A program made the translations under genes and the position numbers. Of a stretch of DNA of 64,000 bases, positions 1 through 9,913 are shown in pieces. Numbering within the stretch: position 1 is the stretch's first letter; every line of letters starts with the position of its first letter. A model generated the notes under the pieces. The model worked only from the letters and a program-made list of their open reading frames with translations, made no database searches and had not been told where the DNA came from. Location of the stretch: positions 1,054,001 to 1,118,000 of the forward strand of contig WSYJ01000149.1 in the NCBI GenBank assembly GCA_020186115.1, read 5' to 3'. This stretch comes from Histomonas meleagridis. Taxonomy: Eukaryota > Parabasalia > Tritrichomonadida > Dientamoebidae.

Positions 1-1675
1 CATATGACGACGCTTGATATAATGAGACGCCGTTCAATGCAAGGATTTGTGTCGGATGAGAATAAAATGCCTTTAAAAGGACTTCTAGTAAATTTTGGAG
101 AGACCGGACAACATCTAATGAGATCGGAGGGGTGCCAACAGGCGGAGGTTTTTCCTTATTTTGTTTTGTAAATTCTGATAACGAAAAGTTTCCTTCAAAC
201 ATTGGGAAACGCTTCGAAAATAAGCTCCGTTCTTTAAGGTAGTTATTAAGTGGTGTGACTGGAAGTGCGGGTAAAGATGTTAATACTCGTATTCCTTGTA
301 TGCCACTTTCATATGAATAATGTAATATGAAGTTAGTGAAGTTTGGACATTTGATTGATAAGGTAAACAAGGTTGTGTTTAAATCAAGGGAATTCATTTG
401 AAGAAGTTCATGCCATAATTGTTCTGGTTTGGCTTGCATCATAGAAACATAATCAGGTGTGTCTTCTTTTTGTGGCTCAACTTTGAAGATTTCATTAATC
501 ATGTCTTCAATTGTTACATCGAGATTGATTACGTTTGGTTGAGTTGTGGTAACGGTTTCGTTATCGTCTTCGGCAAAAACAAACTCTGTGAATTCTTTTG
601 AATCGACTTTGGGTATTGTCGCCGGAATTTCTGAAGTTTCAGTTTCGCCATCGTCCATTTCAATGTCACTTTCGTCACTTTCGAATTCTTTAAACGGTGG
701 TTTGATGCTGAGCAAAAGTTTTACATAACCACTAACATCAAAGCTAGCATTATTTTGTTGTGGATAGATTGCTTGTGCTTGTGCCTGTGCTTGATTTCTT
801 TGTTGAGTTGTGTTCTCACCAAAAACAAAAAAAATTTGTTGAAGTATCTGATTAGCATCTGGCCTTTGTTGCTGATCTTGCCGAAGGCACTGTGAAACAA
901 GGGAAACAAAAAATTCATCAACTTGCCAAGTTTGATTCCATTTATAATCAGTTTTGAGAATTTGAATATTGGTTGCATTTGGAAAAGCATCAACTAATGT
1001 GCATAACCTAAAGAGAAGACAGCCAAGGCCCCAAATGTCTGATTTGGTGCCAATCGTTTCTCCACGAAATAGGTCAACCATTTCTGGAGAACGATATTCA
1101 ATTAATGTACTTTGATCAATATCTTTAGATGCCTTCATCCTCTCATCTGCTTCTTCTGTATGGAAAATAGTGGTAGTTGCTGAATAAAATTCACATATCT
1201 TCCAAGAACCTGAAAATAAAAAAATATTATCGGGACTAAGGCCACGATGAATAACAGGTGGTACATGCTCGTGCATATATGTTACTGCCTTGACGATGTC
1301 TGAAAATATGGAAACAATATCTTTGTTTGAAAGGCCAATTGATTGAAACTTTGAAAGGTAATTGTTTAAAGTACCAGAGCAAGGTTCCATAAGAACATAT
1401 ATTTTTCCTGTTTCATAAGAAACTGAATGTATTTGAGCAATGTTTGGATGTGATAACTTACTTTGTAATTCAATGCTGAACTTCATTTTGTCGTATGTTT
1501 CAAAATCATCAATTGTGTAGATTTTTAGTAAATGTTGTGATTTTTGGTTATCGATACAATTGAAGCACTTGCAAAAAATTGAATCTGAAATCTTTTCTTG
1601 TATTGTAACTTGAATATCACCAGATCTGCAAGTACCTCCTGAAACATCATGCGAAGAGTTTCGTGACCTTTTCAT
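1..1675 (-). CDS. Pseudokinase of the NAK (AAK1/GAK/Ark1) type, 3' end outside the window
   Basis: The open frame runs from an ATG at 1675, preceded by an in-frame stop, off the left edge for about 558 codons. The kinase fold is recognisable: a lysine in SQHLLKIY, a catalytic-loop position reading HRGLSPDN, an activation-segment start reading CEFYS, and YRSPEMVDLF, which resembles the YRAPEM.DL of AAK1/GAK/Ark1 kinases. The catalytic Asp of HRD is Gly, the Asp of DFG is Glu (EFY), and no Gly-rich loop is visible, so catalysis is probably lost. The C-terminal half is Gln-, Asp- and Glu-rich and then of unknown type. NAK kinases regulate clathrin adaptors and actin; a scaffold role here is inference. 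Family assignment is moderate, pseudokinase status is well supported by the visible residues. Confidence 0.75.
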   Translation of the reverse strand, partial: MKRSRNSSHDVSGGTCRSGDIQVTIQEKISDSIFCKCFNCIDNQKSQHLLKIYTIDDFETYDKMKFSIELQSKLSHPNIAQIHSVSYETGKIYVLMEPCSGTLNNYLSKFQSIGLSNKDIVSIFSDIVKAVTYMHEHVPPVIHRGLSPDNIFLFSGSWKICEFYSATTTIFHTEEADERMKASKDIDQSTLIEYRSPEMVDLFRGETIGTKSDIWGLGCLLFRLCTLVDAFPNATNIQILKTDYKWNQTWQVDEFFVSLVSQCLRQDQQQRPDANQILQQIFFVFGENTTQQRNQAQAQAQAIYPQQNNASFDVSGYVKLLLSIKPPFKEFESDESDIEMDDGETETSEIPATIPKVDSKEFTEFVFAEDDNETVTTTQPNVINLDVTIEDMINEIFKVEPQKEDTPDYVSMMQAKPEQLWHELLQMNSLDLNTTLFTLSIKCPNFTNFILHYSYESGIQGIRVLTSLPALPVTPLNNYLKERSLFSKRFPMFEGNFSLSEFTKQNKEKPPPVGTPPISLDVVRSLQNLLEVLLKAFYSHPTQILALNGVSLYQASSY

Positions 1676-2143
1676 CTGTTTTCAAATAGGGTCCAAACAA
1701 TTGCTTAAAAAAATTGAATATTCAATTCAAGATTTTCTTAGACATTTTGGATCAATAAGTTCTATCGTTAATAACTTTTGAAAGGATCGTTCATTTATTC
1801 AAATGTTTGCCTTTTTGGCAAATCAGTCCTTGACTTGGATAATTTCATTAAAATAAAATCGACCCTACAAAATTAAATGACCTTCTAGCCATTTTTTTAA
1901 AATACTCTTATATAAGAGATTTTATAAAGTTAGATTTTACAAATCATGATGAGAAAAATCTTGATTTAGCTCATTAAACTCAAAGATAGTTTCTATTGTG
2001 ATTCCAGTTCAGGCTTTAGTTCATTATACTGTTATACAGTATATTATTTTAAGCAAGAACGAATAAAAAAATTTTATCGAATGTCACTTTTTGGATAAAA
2101 TAAACTATTGAATGCCAAAATTAACGTACGAAAATTAACAGTT
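1676..2143. other. Intergenic region between divergent genes
   Basis: AT-rich, no convincing ORF. A TCACTTTTT block at 2084-2092 lies about 55 bp before the ATG of the ankyrin gene and matches similar blocks near many other gene starts here, so it is a candidate initiator. Confidence 0.4.
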
Positions 2144-3330
2144 ATGAAAGAAACAACAAAGAAACTGAAAGAAAATATTACAATACTTCAACAATTCCAA
2201 AAAATTGTTTTTGAATTAACAGAAAATAATATTGATGATTCGGCCAAATTTTTAATGGATTTATTTGATTCACAATATATTCATTCTTGCAATTACATTG
2301 TATATAACCTAATATATTCTTCTTTTATTTCTCAAAGCAAAGACTATAATATTTATTTTTCTCTACTAAAAACAATTGATAAGTTAGAAAATAATAAAAA
2401 CAATGTCTTACATTATTTTTCTGTATATATTTTTGAAGAAAATTCTAAAGAAGCACTTTATCTGTTTGAAAAATTAGTTGAACAGAAATTAATACGTTTA
2501 AAATCGTTCTTTACTAAAAAAATAGCAGCTAATAAGAAAAAATATTTTTTATTGGTGCATCATTTATCAGATGAACAATTTGATAATAACTTTTATCTTT
2601 TATTTGGTTCTGAATATTATAATCGTTTGAAGCAAATAAAAGAGAATAATTGGGAACTTCATAAACAATTAATAGAAGAAGGTGTTAATCCGAATGAAAT
2701 CCCAAAAATAATTCGAAATGATGAAATAGAAAAACTTCAAGAAATAACATCACAAACAAATTTTGTTTTTAATCAAAAAATTAAACAATCAATTTATGAA
2801 AGATGTTCATTTATTAATCAGGAAAATGTTACATTAATTGATTATGCAGCATTTTATGGATCAGTAAAATGTTTTAAATATTTACTTATGAATGGTGCAA
2901 ATATCGAAAATACAGGTGAATATGCAGTTGCTGGTGGAAATTTAGAGATCATTCATTTATGTGAACAAAATCATTCAGCATTTATAAATGGATATGAAAC
3001 TGCAATTAAATATCACCGAAATGATATTTTCCATTATCTATATGAAAACACAATTGATAAAAATTTTGATGTAAAAGAACTAATAAAATCATGTATCAAA
3101 AATAATAATTTCGAAATTCTTAACTTTTTATTAGATGAAAATGTATGTATTGATAAAAATATTATTCAAGAAATTATAAAAAGTTCCAACATATTTCTTA
3201 TAAAGAATTTTGATCCAAAGGAATTAATTAAGTATTCATCCCTTCCTAATGCTTGTAGTACAGGGAATATAACATATGCAAAATATCTTCTTAAAAATAT
3301 GAAAATTGATATTAATGCTCAAGGTATTAA
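2144..3330 (+). CDS. DUF3447-type ankyrin protein, N-terminal coding block
   Basis: The ATG at 2144 (MKETTKKLKEN) is chosen because the longer open frame begins with TTG. About 395 residues follow: a helical N-terminal domain, then degenerate ankyrin-like units with the trichomonad DUF3447 hallmarks (NWELHKQLIEEGVNPNEI, ERCSFINQENVTLIDYAAF, AVAGGNLEIIHLCEQ). It is clearly paralogous to the gene at 29824-31047, which has NWELHKKYMKEGINPNEI and AVAGGNIEILHLCEQ. Near 3325 the frame enters AT-rich spacer DNA after DINAQ; the gene then continues as a series of ankyrin units to 5977. Function is unknown; DUF3447 ankyrin proteins form very large families in trichomonads and act presumably in protein binding. 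Because a mariner element sits in unit 7, the full-length product is probably disrupted. Confidence 0.75.
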
Positions 3331-4472
3331 TTTGTTTTATTTTGTATTTGTTTTAATAATATGAGATATCTAAATAACATTTGGAAATTATTAAAATTAT
3401 TTAAAACAGTACTCTTTGATGCAATAGAATCTGGTAAGACAGAAATGGTCAAATTGCTTCTTAAACAAAAAGGAATTGTTCTCAATAATAAAATAGTCAA
3501 TTTATTTTAATTAAAATTTGTTTTGTCAATTTTTGAATATTTTAATATAATATTTGGAATTTGTTCAAAATTTTTCAAAATGAACTTCTATATGCATCAT
3601 TTTATGGTAAATCAAAAATAGTAAAACAACTTCTAAAATTTAAAAAATTTGATATAAATTATGCAGATGTTTATTTATTATATAAATTGTTTTTTTCCAA
3701 TAATTTAGAATTTGCATGTGGTTTTTGGTATTTATTGTGATCATTTGAAACATCCCTTATGATTGCATCAAAATATGGTGAAGTATCTACAGTTAAAACT
3801 CTTCTTAAACATAAAGGAATTGATGTTACCTCAAAAAATATTAATTTATTTTGTTTATAGTTTATTTCCTTCATACATTGTTTTTTATGAAAAAATGGAA
3901 TTTATTTTGAATATATGAAAGCGCACTAATATTAGCATCAATTAATGGTTATATTGAAATAGTTAAATTACTTCTTGAACAAGAAGGAATTGATATTAAT
4001 GAAGAAAAATTTTTGATAATTTTGTTTGATGTTTATATTATTAATTTTGGATTTCAATATCATTTTTAAAATTTCTCAAAATATTATGAAAATTCTCTTT
4101 TTTGGGCGTCTAAAAATGGCCATGTTGAAGTTGCTAAATTTCTTATTAAAAACGGAATTGATATTAACCATAAGAGTGTTATTTTATTAATATTAATATT
4201 TGTTTTATATAATTAATTTTTTAGAATAACAAATGGAATATATTTAATCTATATGTAACAGCACTAATGAATGCATCTTATAATGGGTATATTGAAATTG
4301 TTCAAATACTTCTTAATGAAAAGGAAATTAAAATCAATGATACTGATCTTAAATTTTTGTATTTAATATTTATTAATTAAATTTTATATTTTATAATTTA
4401 ATTTGGTATTGATTATAATAATTTTGGACTGCATTAATGTTAGCATCATTTAAAGGAGATGTTGAAATAGTA

Positions 4473-4507
4473 TAGGGTGTTCAAAAAGTCCTGACCCCCC
4501 CTCCTAT
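4473..4507 (+). repeat. Left terminal inverted repeat of mariner
   Basis: 35 bp, begins TAGGGTGTTC and includes a run of seven C. It matches the right repeat except for one base at position 19. Confidence 0.93.
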
Positions 4508-4677
4508 TATGGGCTGTGATTAGTTTATAAATAAAATATTCATATAATATTAAAATATAGTTAATGAAGATCTTATATATGTGAAATATGTGATTTTTGA
4601 TTAATTGCATATCGAGAAAAATTTAATTTAAATTTTGGTGACGCAAAAAAATTTGAGAAGAACCGTCACTTTTTTTC

Positions 4678-5707
4678 ATGGATGCCGTCGAACAAAGATT
4701 CATTATTAAATTTCTCTTCCTCTCAGGAAAAAGATACAAAGCCATATACAGAGAAATGTTCACTGTCTTGGGAAATAATACAGTTCATATAAGTACAGTC
4801 AAAAGGTGGTGTAGAAAATTCAAAAATGGTGACTTTTCATGCCTTGATGAGGAACGTACGGGGAGACCCCCATCTGATCTTGTTCATCCAATTTCAAAAA
4901 TTCTTCAAAAGCAACCATTTATTTCAGCCCGCTTAATTGCAAAGCAATTATCAGTGACTCCAAATACTGTATTAAAAGTTCTTTATGAGGACATGGGGTT
5001 GAGGCGCTTCACTAGGAAATGGGTCCCCCATGATTTGACGGAAGAACAAAAATTGGAAAGAGTCGATATGTCAAAATCAATTTTAAAAATATTAGAAAAA
5101 GCGGAAAAGAAAAATTTCATTAATATAATGACTGGGGATGAGTCATGGTTTTATTTTAATTATCAAAGTTCTTATATGTATGCAGCATCACGAGATGAAG
5201 TGCCAACCCGTACCCAAAAGAAAATTGACAGTGAAAAAAATCATGCTGACAATGTTCTTCAATGGAAATTCCCTATTATGCATTGATTTTCTACCAAAAG
5301 GCAAAAAATATAATCAACGCTATTTCATCGATAATATTATTGAAGAAATAATTAAAAATACAAATGAGGATGAGGATCAATTGGACTTAGATCAAATGAT
5401 GATTCATATGGACAATTGTAAAGTTCACAAAGGAAATTTAGTTCAACAAAAATTAAATCAAATAAAGCTTAAATCCATTCCGCACCCACCTTATTCTCCT
5501 GACATCAGCCCATGCGACTTTTGGTTATTTGGTTATTTAAAAAAATATTTGGAAGATAAAGAGATAAAATCGAAACATCAATTAAAAACTCAAATTTTAA
5601 CGGCATGGGAACACGTCAATTTTGAAGAGCTTCAAAGCGTGTTCTTGGAATGGATCAAAAGATTGAAGTGGATAATAGAAAACAATGGAGAATACTATAT
5701 CACATAA
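4678..5707 (+). pseudogene. Mariner transposase, one frameshift
   Basis: Starts at an ATG at 4678, 14 bp after a TCACTTTTTTT block. The N-terminus holds paired helix-turn-helix regions (ISTVKRWCRKFKNGD, ERTGRPP, VTPNTVLKVLYEDMG) and a WVPHDLTEEQK linker. The catalytic residues are D in TGDESWF, D in MIHMDNCKVH, and D in SPCDFWLF, with 34 residues between the second and third: the DD34D signature of mariner. The frame is broken in a run of seven A at 5234-5240; dropping one A joins the two open frames. The second open frame runs to the TAA at 5705-5707. All catalytic residues are otherwise intact, so this copy was active recently, or the shift could be a sequencing slip. Confidence 0.92.
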
Positions 5708-5743
5708 ATAAACAAGAATATCTAAAATTGTTTATTCATTGAG

Positions 5744-5778
5744 ATAGGAGGGGGGGTCATGACTTTTTGAACACCCTA
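5744..5778 (-). repeat. Right terminal inverted repeat of mariner
   Basis: 35 bp reverse complement of the left repeat with a single mismatch, followed by the TA duplication. Confidence 0.93.
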
Positions 5779-6016
5779 TAAAGTTACTACTTAATCAAAA
5801 TGGAATCGATGTTTCAATCAAAGATATCCATTTGATTTCATTAAAGATTAATATAATTATTTAAATTTACTCAAAAATATTTGGATTATATTCCAAAATT
5901 TTAAAACAGCTCTTATTCATGCAACTGAAAAGAATCATACAGAGATTATTAATTTACTTCAAAATAATGGAAAATAACATACTCAATTTTAATTAAATTT
6001 AAAATATTCAGACAAT

Positions 6017-7229
6017 TTATTGAACTAATCTTTGAAGATAACCTTTCTTAATATATCTTTTTGCAGAAGAAGCTGTATAGTATAACGAATTTATCATTTC
6101 TATGTTATCATCTTCATAACCAAGATCAGCGAAGAAATCTACGCATTTATATCTACCATATAGATATGCATAATTCATTGGAGTCATAAAATTTTCAAAT
6201 AAATATCTGAATCATCTGGTATTGAAGGATCACCACCATAATCATAAAGTAATTCAACACTATCTATTTTTCCATTCTTTGCTGCATAATGCATAGCTGT
6301 CTTTCCTGAAAAATCAGGTTCATTAACAAATGATCCTGCATCGAGTAAGAATGTCATCATATCCATGGAATTCTTGATAACAGCATAATGAAGTGGATAA
6401 TACCCTTTCAGAAAATATAAAATAAATATTGTCTTGAAAATGTAAACATTCCATATCACTATTAACCATGATCTTCACTAATTCTAATTGATTCATATTG
6501 ACTGCTTCATGGATTGGATATAATCCATTTTTATCTTGAATTTGTTCTATCTCACTATCACAAAGCCATTTTAACAATTCACTATTGTTATTTAGTACAG
6601 CTTGATGAAAGATTGTTGTATAAAAATAGGAAAAAACTCCAAAAAAATTTAATAAACATTATCATCATATTGATTTGGATCAATTCCTGTTCGAATTATG
6701 AAATCTAACATACTTAAATTTCCTTTTTTAGCTGCTAAATGAAGTGGACGTATTCCATTATAATTGAAATGATTGGTATTCCCGCCATTTGCCCATATAT
6801 ATTTACATACAGGAAGATTGTTATGTTTAATGGCATAATATAATGGTGTACGATTTTTATTATCTTCAAAAAACATATCATAGCCTAATGTACAAAGAAA
6901 AGTAAACAATTGTATATCACTTCCTCGCGCTGCATAATGTAGGAGTGATTGAAATAAAATGAAAGAACGCCATGATCATCAACATGTTGTATATCTGAAT
7001 GATTTCCTAGAAGATACATAGTACACTTGAAAGCATTAAAATAAACCACTAAGTCTATGAGATATGGATTGAACTTCAGAAACTTTAATGAAGGATCTGA
7101 TTTTGGATCAATTAAGATCAAATTTGGCTCAAAGTATTCTTTCAATATTTTCTTAAATTTTTTAACATTGTCGTTGTGCATTGATTGGATTAACTCGTTG
7201 GCATTCTCGATATTGATTCTTTTGCTCAT
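6017..7229 (-). CDS. Ankyrin-repeat protein with frame breaks at ankyrin boundaries
   Basis: Starts at ATG 7229 (MSKRINIENANELIQSM) and ends at a TAA at 6017-6019. The N-terminus is a degenerate repeat region, followed by clear ankyrin units: SLLHYAARGSD, NRTPLYYAIKHNN, GIRPLHLAAKKGN, FHQAVLNNN, NGLYPIHEAVNMN, GYYPLHYAVIKNS, GKTAMHYAAKNGK and TPMNYAYLYGR. The frame changes four times, always in the turn between two repeats: about 20 nt at 6949-6968, about 42 nt near 6608-6650, 19 nt at 6409-6427, and roughly 15-20 nt at 6188-6206. No stop lies inside any ankyrin segment. Either these are very short non-consensus introns or the gene is a young pseudogene; the fixed position favours the former. 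Function unknown, probably protein binding. It converges with the upstream ankyrin gene, 39 bp apart. Confidence 0.65.
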
Positions 7230-7678
7230 TTTGAAATAAATGGTGAACTGTTGAACATGAAGGAAACTCAACAGAAAATTGAATTCAAAATTTCTTTTTT
7301 TCAATTGTTTATTCGTTAGATGGCTACAAATTTTTGAATGATTGGTCAGTGGGTTCTTTAAGTGATCTTGTATCTTGATAACATCAATTTAATAAATAAT
7401 TTTGTTAATGAAGGAGTCAATCAGAATGAAAATGTGAGAAATGCATTCAATAATTTGCATTATTTTTTGGATCAATTTAATGACTTTGTTAGAAAAAAGA
7501 AAGGACATCAAACCCATGCCACAAAGTATAAAATAAACAAAACTTTAATTTGCTAAAATCTTATCGAAACAAGTTTCATCATTGAACAATTTGTAAAACA
7601 ACGACCGTTAAAAACTTGAACATGCTTAAAAATTAATTCATAGCTTTACTTGCCCTACATGGTGAGCTAAATTGATCA
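7230..7678. other. Intergenic region with a CCGTTA site
   Basis: A 64-codon frame from a GTG at 7362 shows no family features and is not called. GACCGTTAAA at 7603-7612, about 75 bp before the next ATG, is one of several TAACGG-type sites near gene starts in this window. Confidence 0.35.
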
Positions 7679-8931
7679 ATGATAACTAAAGCATCAACAT
7701 ATGATAAATGGTTCATTGATTCAAATCAGTTCCTACAATTTGCTGTACATCTGAAAGATCCATCTTATGTAGGTCCAGTTGTTGATAAATTTAAAAAGTT
7801 AGCAATTGGCACAAGATTGAAATTAGATGGCGATAACTTTATTCCCCATGAACAATCGCCAGAGGTATATAGATTGCCAGATGGTTTTAAAAATTTAAGG
7901 GAAGCTTCTTTATATATGGAAATACATTACACGCCTGAAACTAGTCGAACACTGGCCACAATTGGTGCCAACAGCGACACTGTTGTTCTTAACTCACATC
8001 ATTCCATAAGTGATGGTGGTTGTTTACTTAATATGTTTAATACCATAAGTGATAATCTTTATTTTGATATTCCTTCACGTTACATAATGGTGTTGAAATC
8101 TTCCAAGAAGAATTTTCCAAATCCACATTAATTCCAGTTAATGATGTTAACAATTCAACATTAACACGATTCTTTAGCAAAGACCCTACGTTTCTAACCT
8201 CATATCCATTTTTCCATCGCACCTATGATAAGTCAAATCTTGAATCTCTTCAATGTTATGATGAAACCCTAAAACGTCCAACTGGTTTATCTGATTCATT
8301 GTATGCCCAATTGATATTAACAGCATCCGCATATGAAGGCCGCTTCAAAGAAGTCGGCGTCAAAACGATAATGAATTTGCGACCGTTTATGAAGGGCACC
8401 CCGACTTTTGAAAACGGTTGTGTGATGTCGATAGTTCCCATCACAGCAAATGTTACATTAAAATCAACAGTCAAAGAGCTCATGAAGCAAACACGTGAAT
8501 GTTATAATAATCATTTGAAACTTAAAACATATTATGGATTTCTGAAATCACTTAACATTCAGCCTGATTTAAATAACCAGGTTCCGGGGATAATGATGTT
8601 GCTTACTAACATTGGGCAATTTAAGCTTGGAGGACCTTTCGATGATGTATGGATTCAATGCTCATCGACAAATCAGGGAATTTCTAAGCAACTAACTTTG
8701 GTACACTTCGGAATTAGCGGTGAAGGTAAAAACGAAACGGTAAGCGAAATTATGTACACGCCAAACCAAATTAGTTTACGAGAGGCAAATTTGTTCTCCA
8801 AGTCAATTCACTTCGGATTAGAAAACATTAAACTAAGCGATACTATTGAAGTAGCGCTCGACAAAATGAGAATGTTCCAAAATAATTATATGAAAAATGA
8901 ATATCCAAAATTTTTAATAAATAAAAACTAA
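7679..8931 (+). pseudogene. HHxxxDG acyltransferase (condensation-domain fold), frameshifted
   Basis: ATG at 7679 (MITKASTYDKWF). About 120 residues in is HHSISDGG, the HHxxxDG active-site motif of the chloramphenicol acetyltransferase/condensation-domain superfamily, in which the second His deprotonates the acceptor. The frame shifts by one near 8076: SDNLYFDIPS in the first frame continues as LHNGVEIFQEEF in the second, and then runs open through FLTSYPFFHRTYDKS, GVKTIMNLRPFM and SPF-like C-terminal regions to a stop at 8929-8931. Total about 417 codons, a normal length for a one-domain alcohol O-acetyltransferase-like enzyme. Substrate unknown. No short intron with usable splice sites fits the break, so it is called a frameshifted gene; a sequencing error is possible. 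Confidence 0.7.
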
Positions 8932-9163
8932 TTTAATAGAATACATAATGTTTACGTTTTCTTTGGAACAAATTTATTGTGTTGTATTGAGATAATAATT
9001 AAATCAAAAAGTTGTATTTAATCTGAAAAACTCTGGAAATAGTTTTTTTTTAGGGTTAAAGTTATTAGCTATTATATTACCATTGATATATTTAATAAAC
9101 AAAAAATAATGTTTGATATGTTGTTTATTGAAAGCAAATTAATAAGTGTCTTATGTCATAAGC

Positions 9164-9241
9164 TTACCTGGCCTTAGCCCTCATTTGCCTCCTCTTTCTT
9201 TTGAGTCTCCGCATTCTTTTCTTCAACCACTTTCCACGCAT
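9164..9241 (-). CDS. RPL41: Ribosomal protein eL41, 25 residues
   Basis: A 25-codon frame starting MRGKWLKKRMRRL and continuing with basic residues to ...RAKAR then TAA. Lys/Arg content, the length and the W-KKRMRRLKRKRR order match eL41, the smallest eukaryotic ribosomal protein, which sits on the intersubunit bridge of the 60S subunit. Easily missed because of its size. It is more GC-rich than its surroundings, as expected for a highly expressed gene. The upstream region on this strand (9242-9400) has no other ORF. A TCAAGTGAAAAA block lies about 130 bp upstream. Confidence 0.95.
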   Translation of the reverse strand: MRGKWLKKRMRRLKRKRRQMRAKAR

Positions 9242-9587
9242 TCTTACTAAAGGACGACCAAACCGGCAATAACCGCAGTAAATTGGGAAATATATAAACT
9301 ACACAATATTTTCTGGCACCCCCTTAGTGTAAACGTTCGCGTCGATAATTAAAAGAAACGATATATTTTTTCACTTGACAACGACAAGATTCTTCTGTTA
9401 AAAACGATTCTTCATCATTGAATTTTGCAAGCTTGCAATTATTTTTCGATGATAAGTGTTAATATTAATCATATTAGCACTTATAATTATAACAGCAAAG
9501 GAGGCAAAAGTTCTAGAAGTCAAACTATCGAGCAGAAATGCTTACTTCACTCGAAAAATATATAAATAATTTTATTCATCATTATTA
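9242..9587. other. Intergenic region upstream of eL41
   Basis: Contains a comparatively GC-rich stretch at 9250-9360 with no ORF, perhaps the 5' UTR and promoter of eL41. No tRNA or snRNA signature was recognised. Confidence 0.3.
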
Positions 9588-9790
9588 ACAAAAATGGCAA
9601 TGTTGAAATAGTTAAATTGATTCTTACACAAAAAGGATTTGATTTAAGTTCTAAAGAAATTTTTTTGTTGCAAATGAAATTTATTGAAAATATTTTATAG
9701 AATTTATAATCTTTACTTCAAGCAGGACTTATAATGGCATAGAAGGAAGGCTTTACAGAAATAGCTAAACTTCATAATGAAGCATGAATA
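9588..9790 (+). pseudogene. Ankyrin-unit relic
   Basis: Two decayed ankyrin segments in the DUF3447-array style: NGNVEIVKLILTQKGFDL at about 9595-9650, and, after an AT-rich spacer, a segment resembling AGLIMA then a stop then KEGFTEIAKL. The stop inside the second coding segment and lack of an N-terminal block mark it as a relic, unlike the intact units at 3331-5977. Confidence 0.6.
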
Positions 9791-9913
9791 TGAAAATTAA
9801 ACAATTTATTGATCAATAAAAATTATTTTTCAATTATAACAACTCCAAAAATTGAAAAAATTAATTTATAAATTTTTTTATGCTTAAAAATAAAAATGTA
9901 TTTCTATTTTTGT

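Larger units (their letters stand above)
4471..5780 (+). mobile_element. Mariner element (DD34D) with TA target duplication
   Basis: The element spans 4473-5778 (1306 bp) and is flanked on both sides by TA (4471-4472 and 5779-5780). Terminal inverted repeats of 35 bp start TAGGGTGTTCAAAAAGTC and differ at one position. It is inserted inside an ankyrin codon context: removing the element and one TA rejoins the reading frame as VEIVKLLLNQ. It contains a single transposase gene with one frameshift. Near-identical ends and a clean target site point to a fairly recent insertion. Confidence 0.95.
3331..5977 (+). repeat. Eight ankyrin units alternating with AT-rich spacers; unit 7 split by a transposon
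   Basis: Using the GC of the conserved Ala codon (xAS) as anchor, units lie at 3421, 3594, 3765, 3935, 4106, 4273, 4443 and 5921; once the 1308-bp insertion is subtracted the last is at 4613. Spacings are 173, 171, 170, 171, 167, 170 and 170 bp. Each unit encodes a stop-free ankyrin segment of about 28 residues such as ALMNASYNGYIEIVQILL. Between segments the DNA is AT-rich, changes frame, often carries stops, and typically ends in ATTTGGAAATTATTT...ACAG just before the next unit. The last unit ends at a TAA at 5975-5977. Whether spacers are spliced is not provable from sequence: the first starts GTATTAATTTG, the rest lack GT. See findings. Confidence 0.7.

Noticed and set aside
419-993. Short ORFs on both strands
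   Set aside because: Shadows of the pseudokinase gene read in other frames.
6017-7229. Simple pseudogene explanation for the ankyrin gene
   Set aside because: Not excluded, but all four breaks fall at the same repeat position and no stop lies in any ankyrin segment, which random decay does not explain well.
9242-9590. Possible snRNA or tRNA upstream of eL41
   Set aside because: The GC-richer stretch showed no cloverleaf, no U6 ACAGAGA and no U5 loop.
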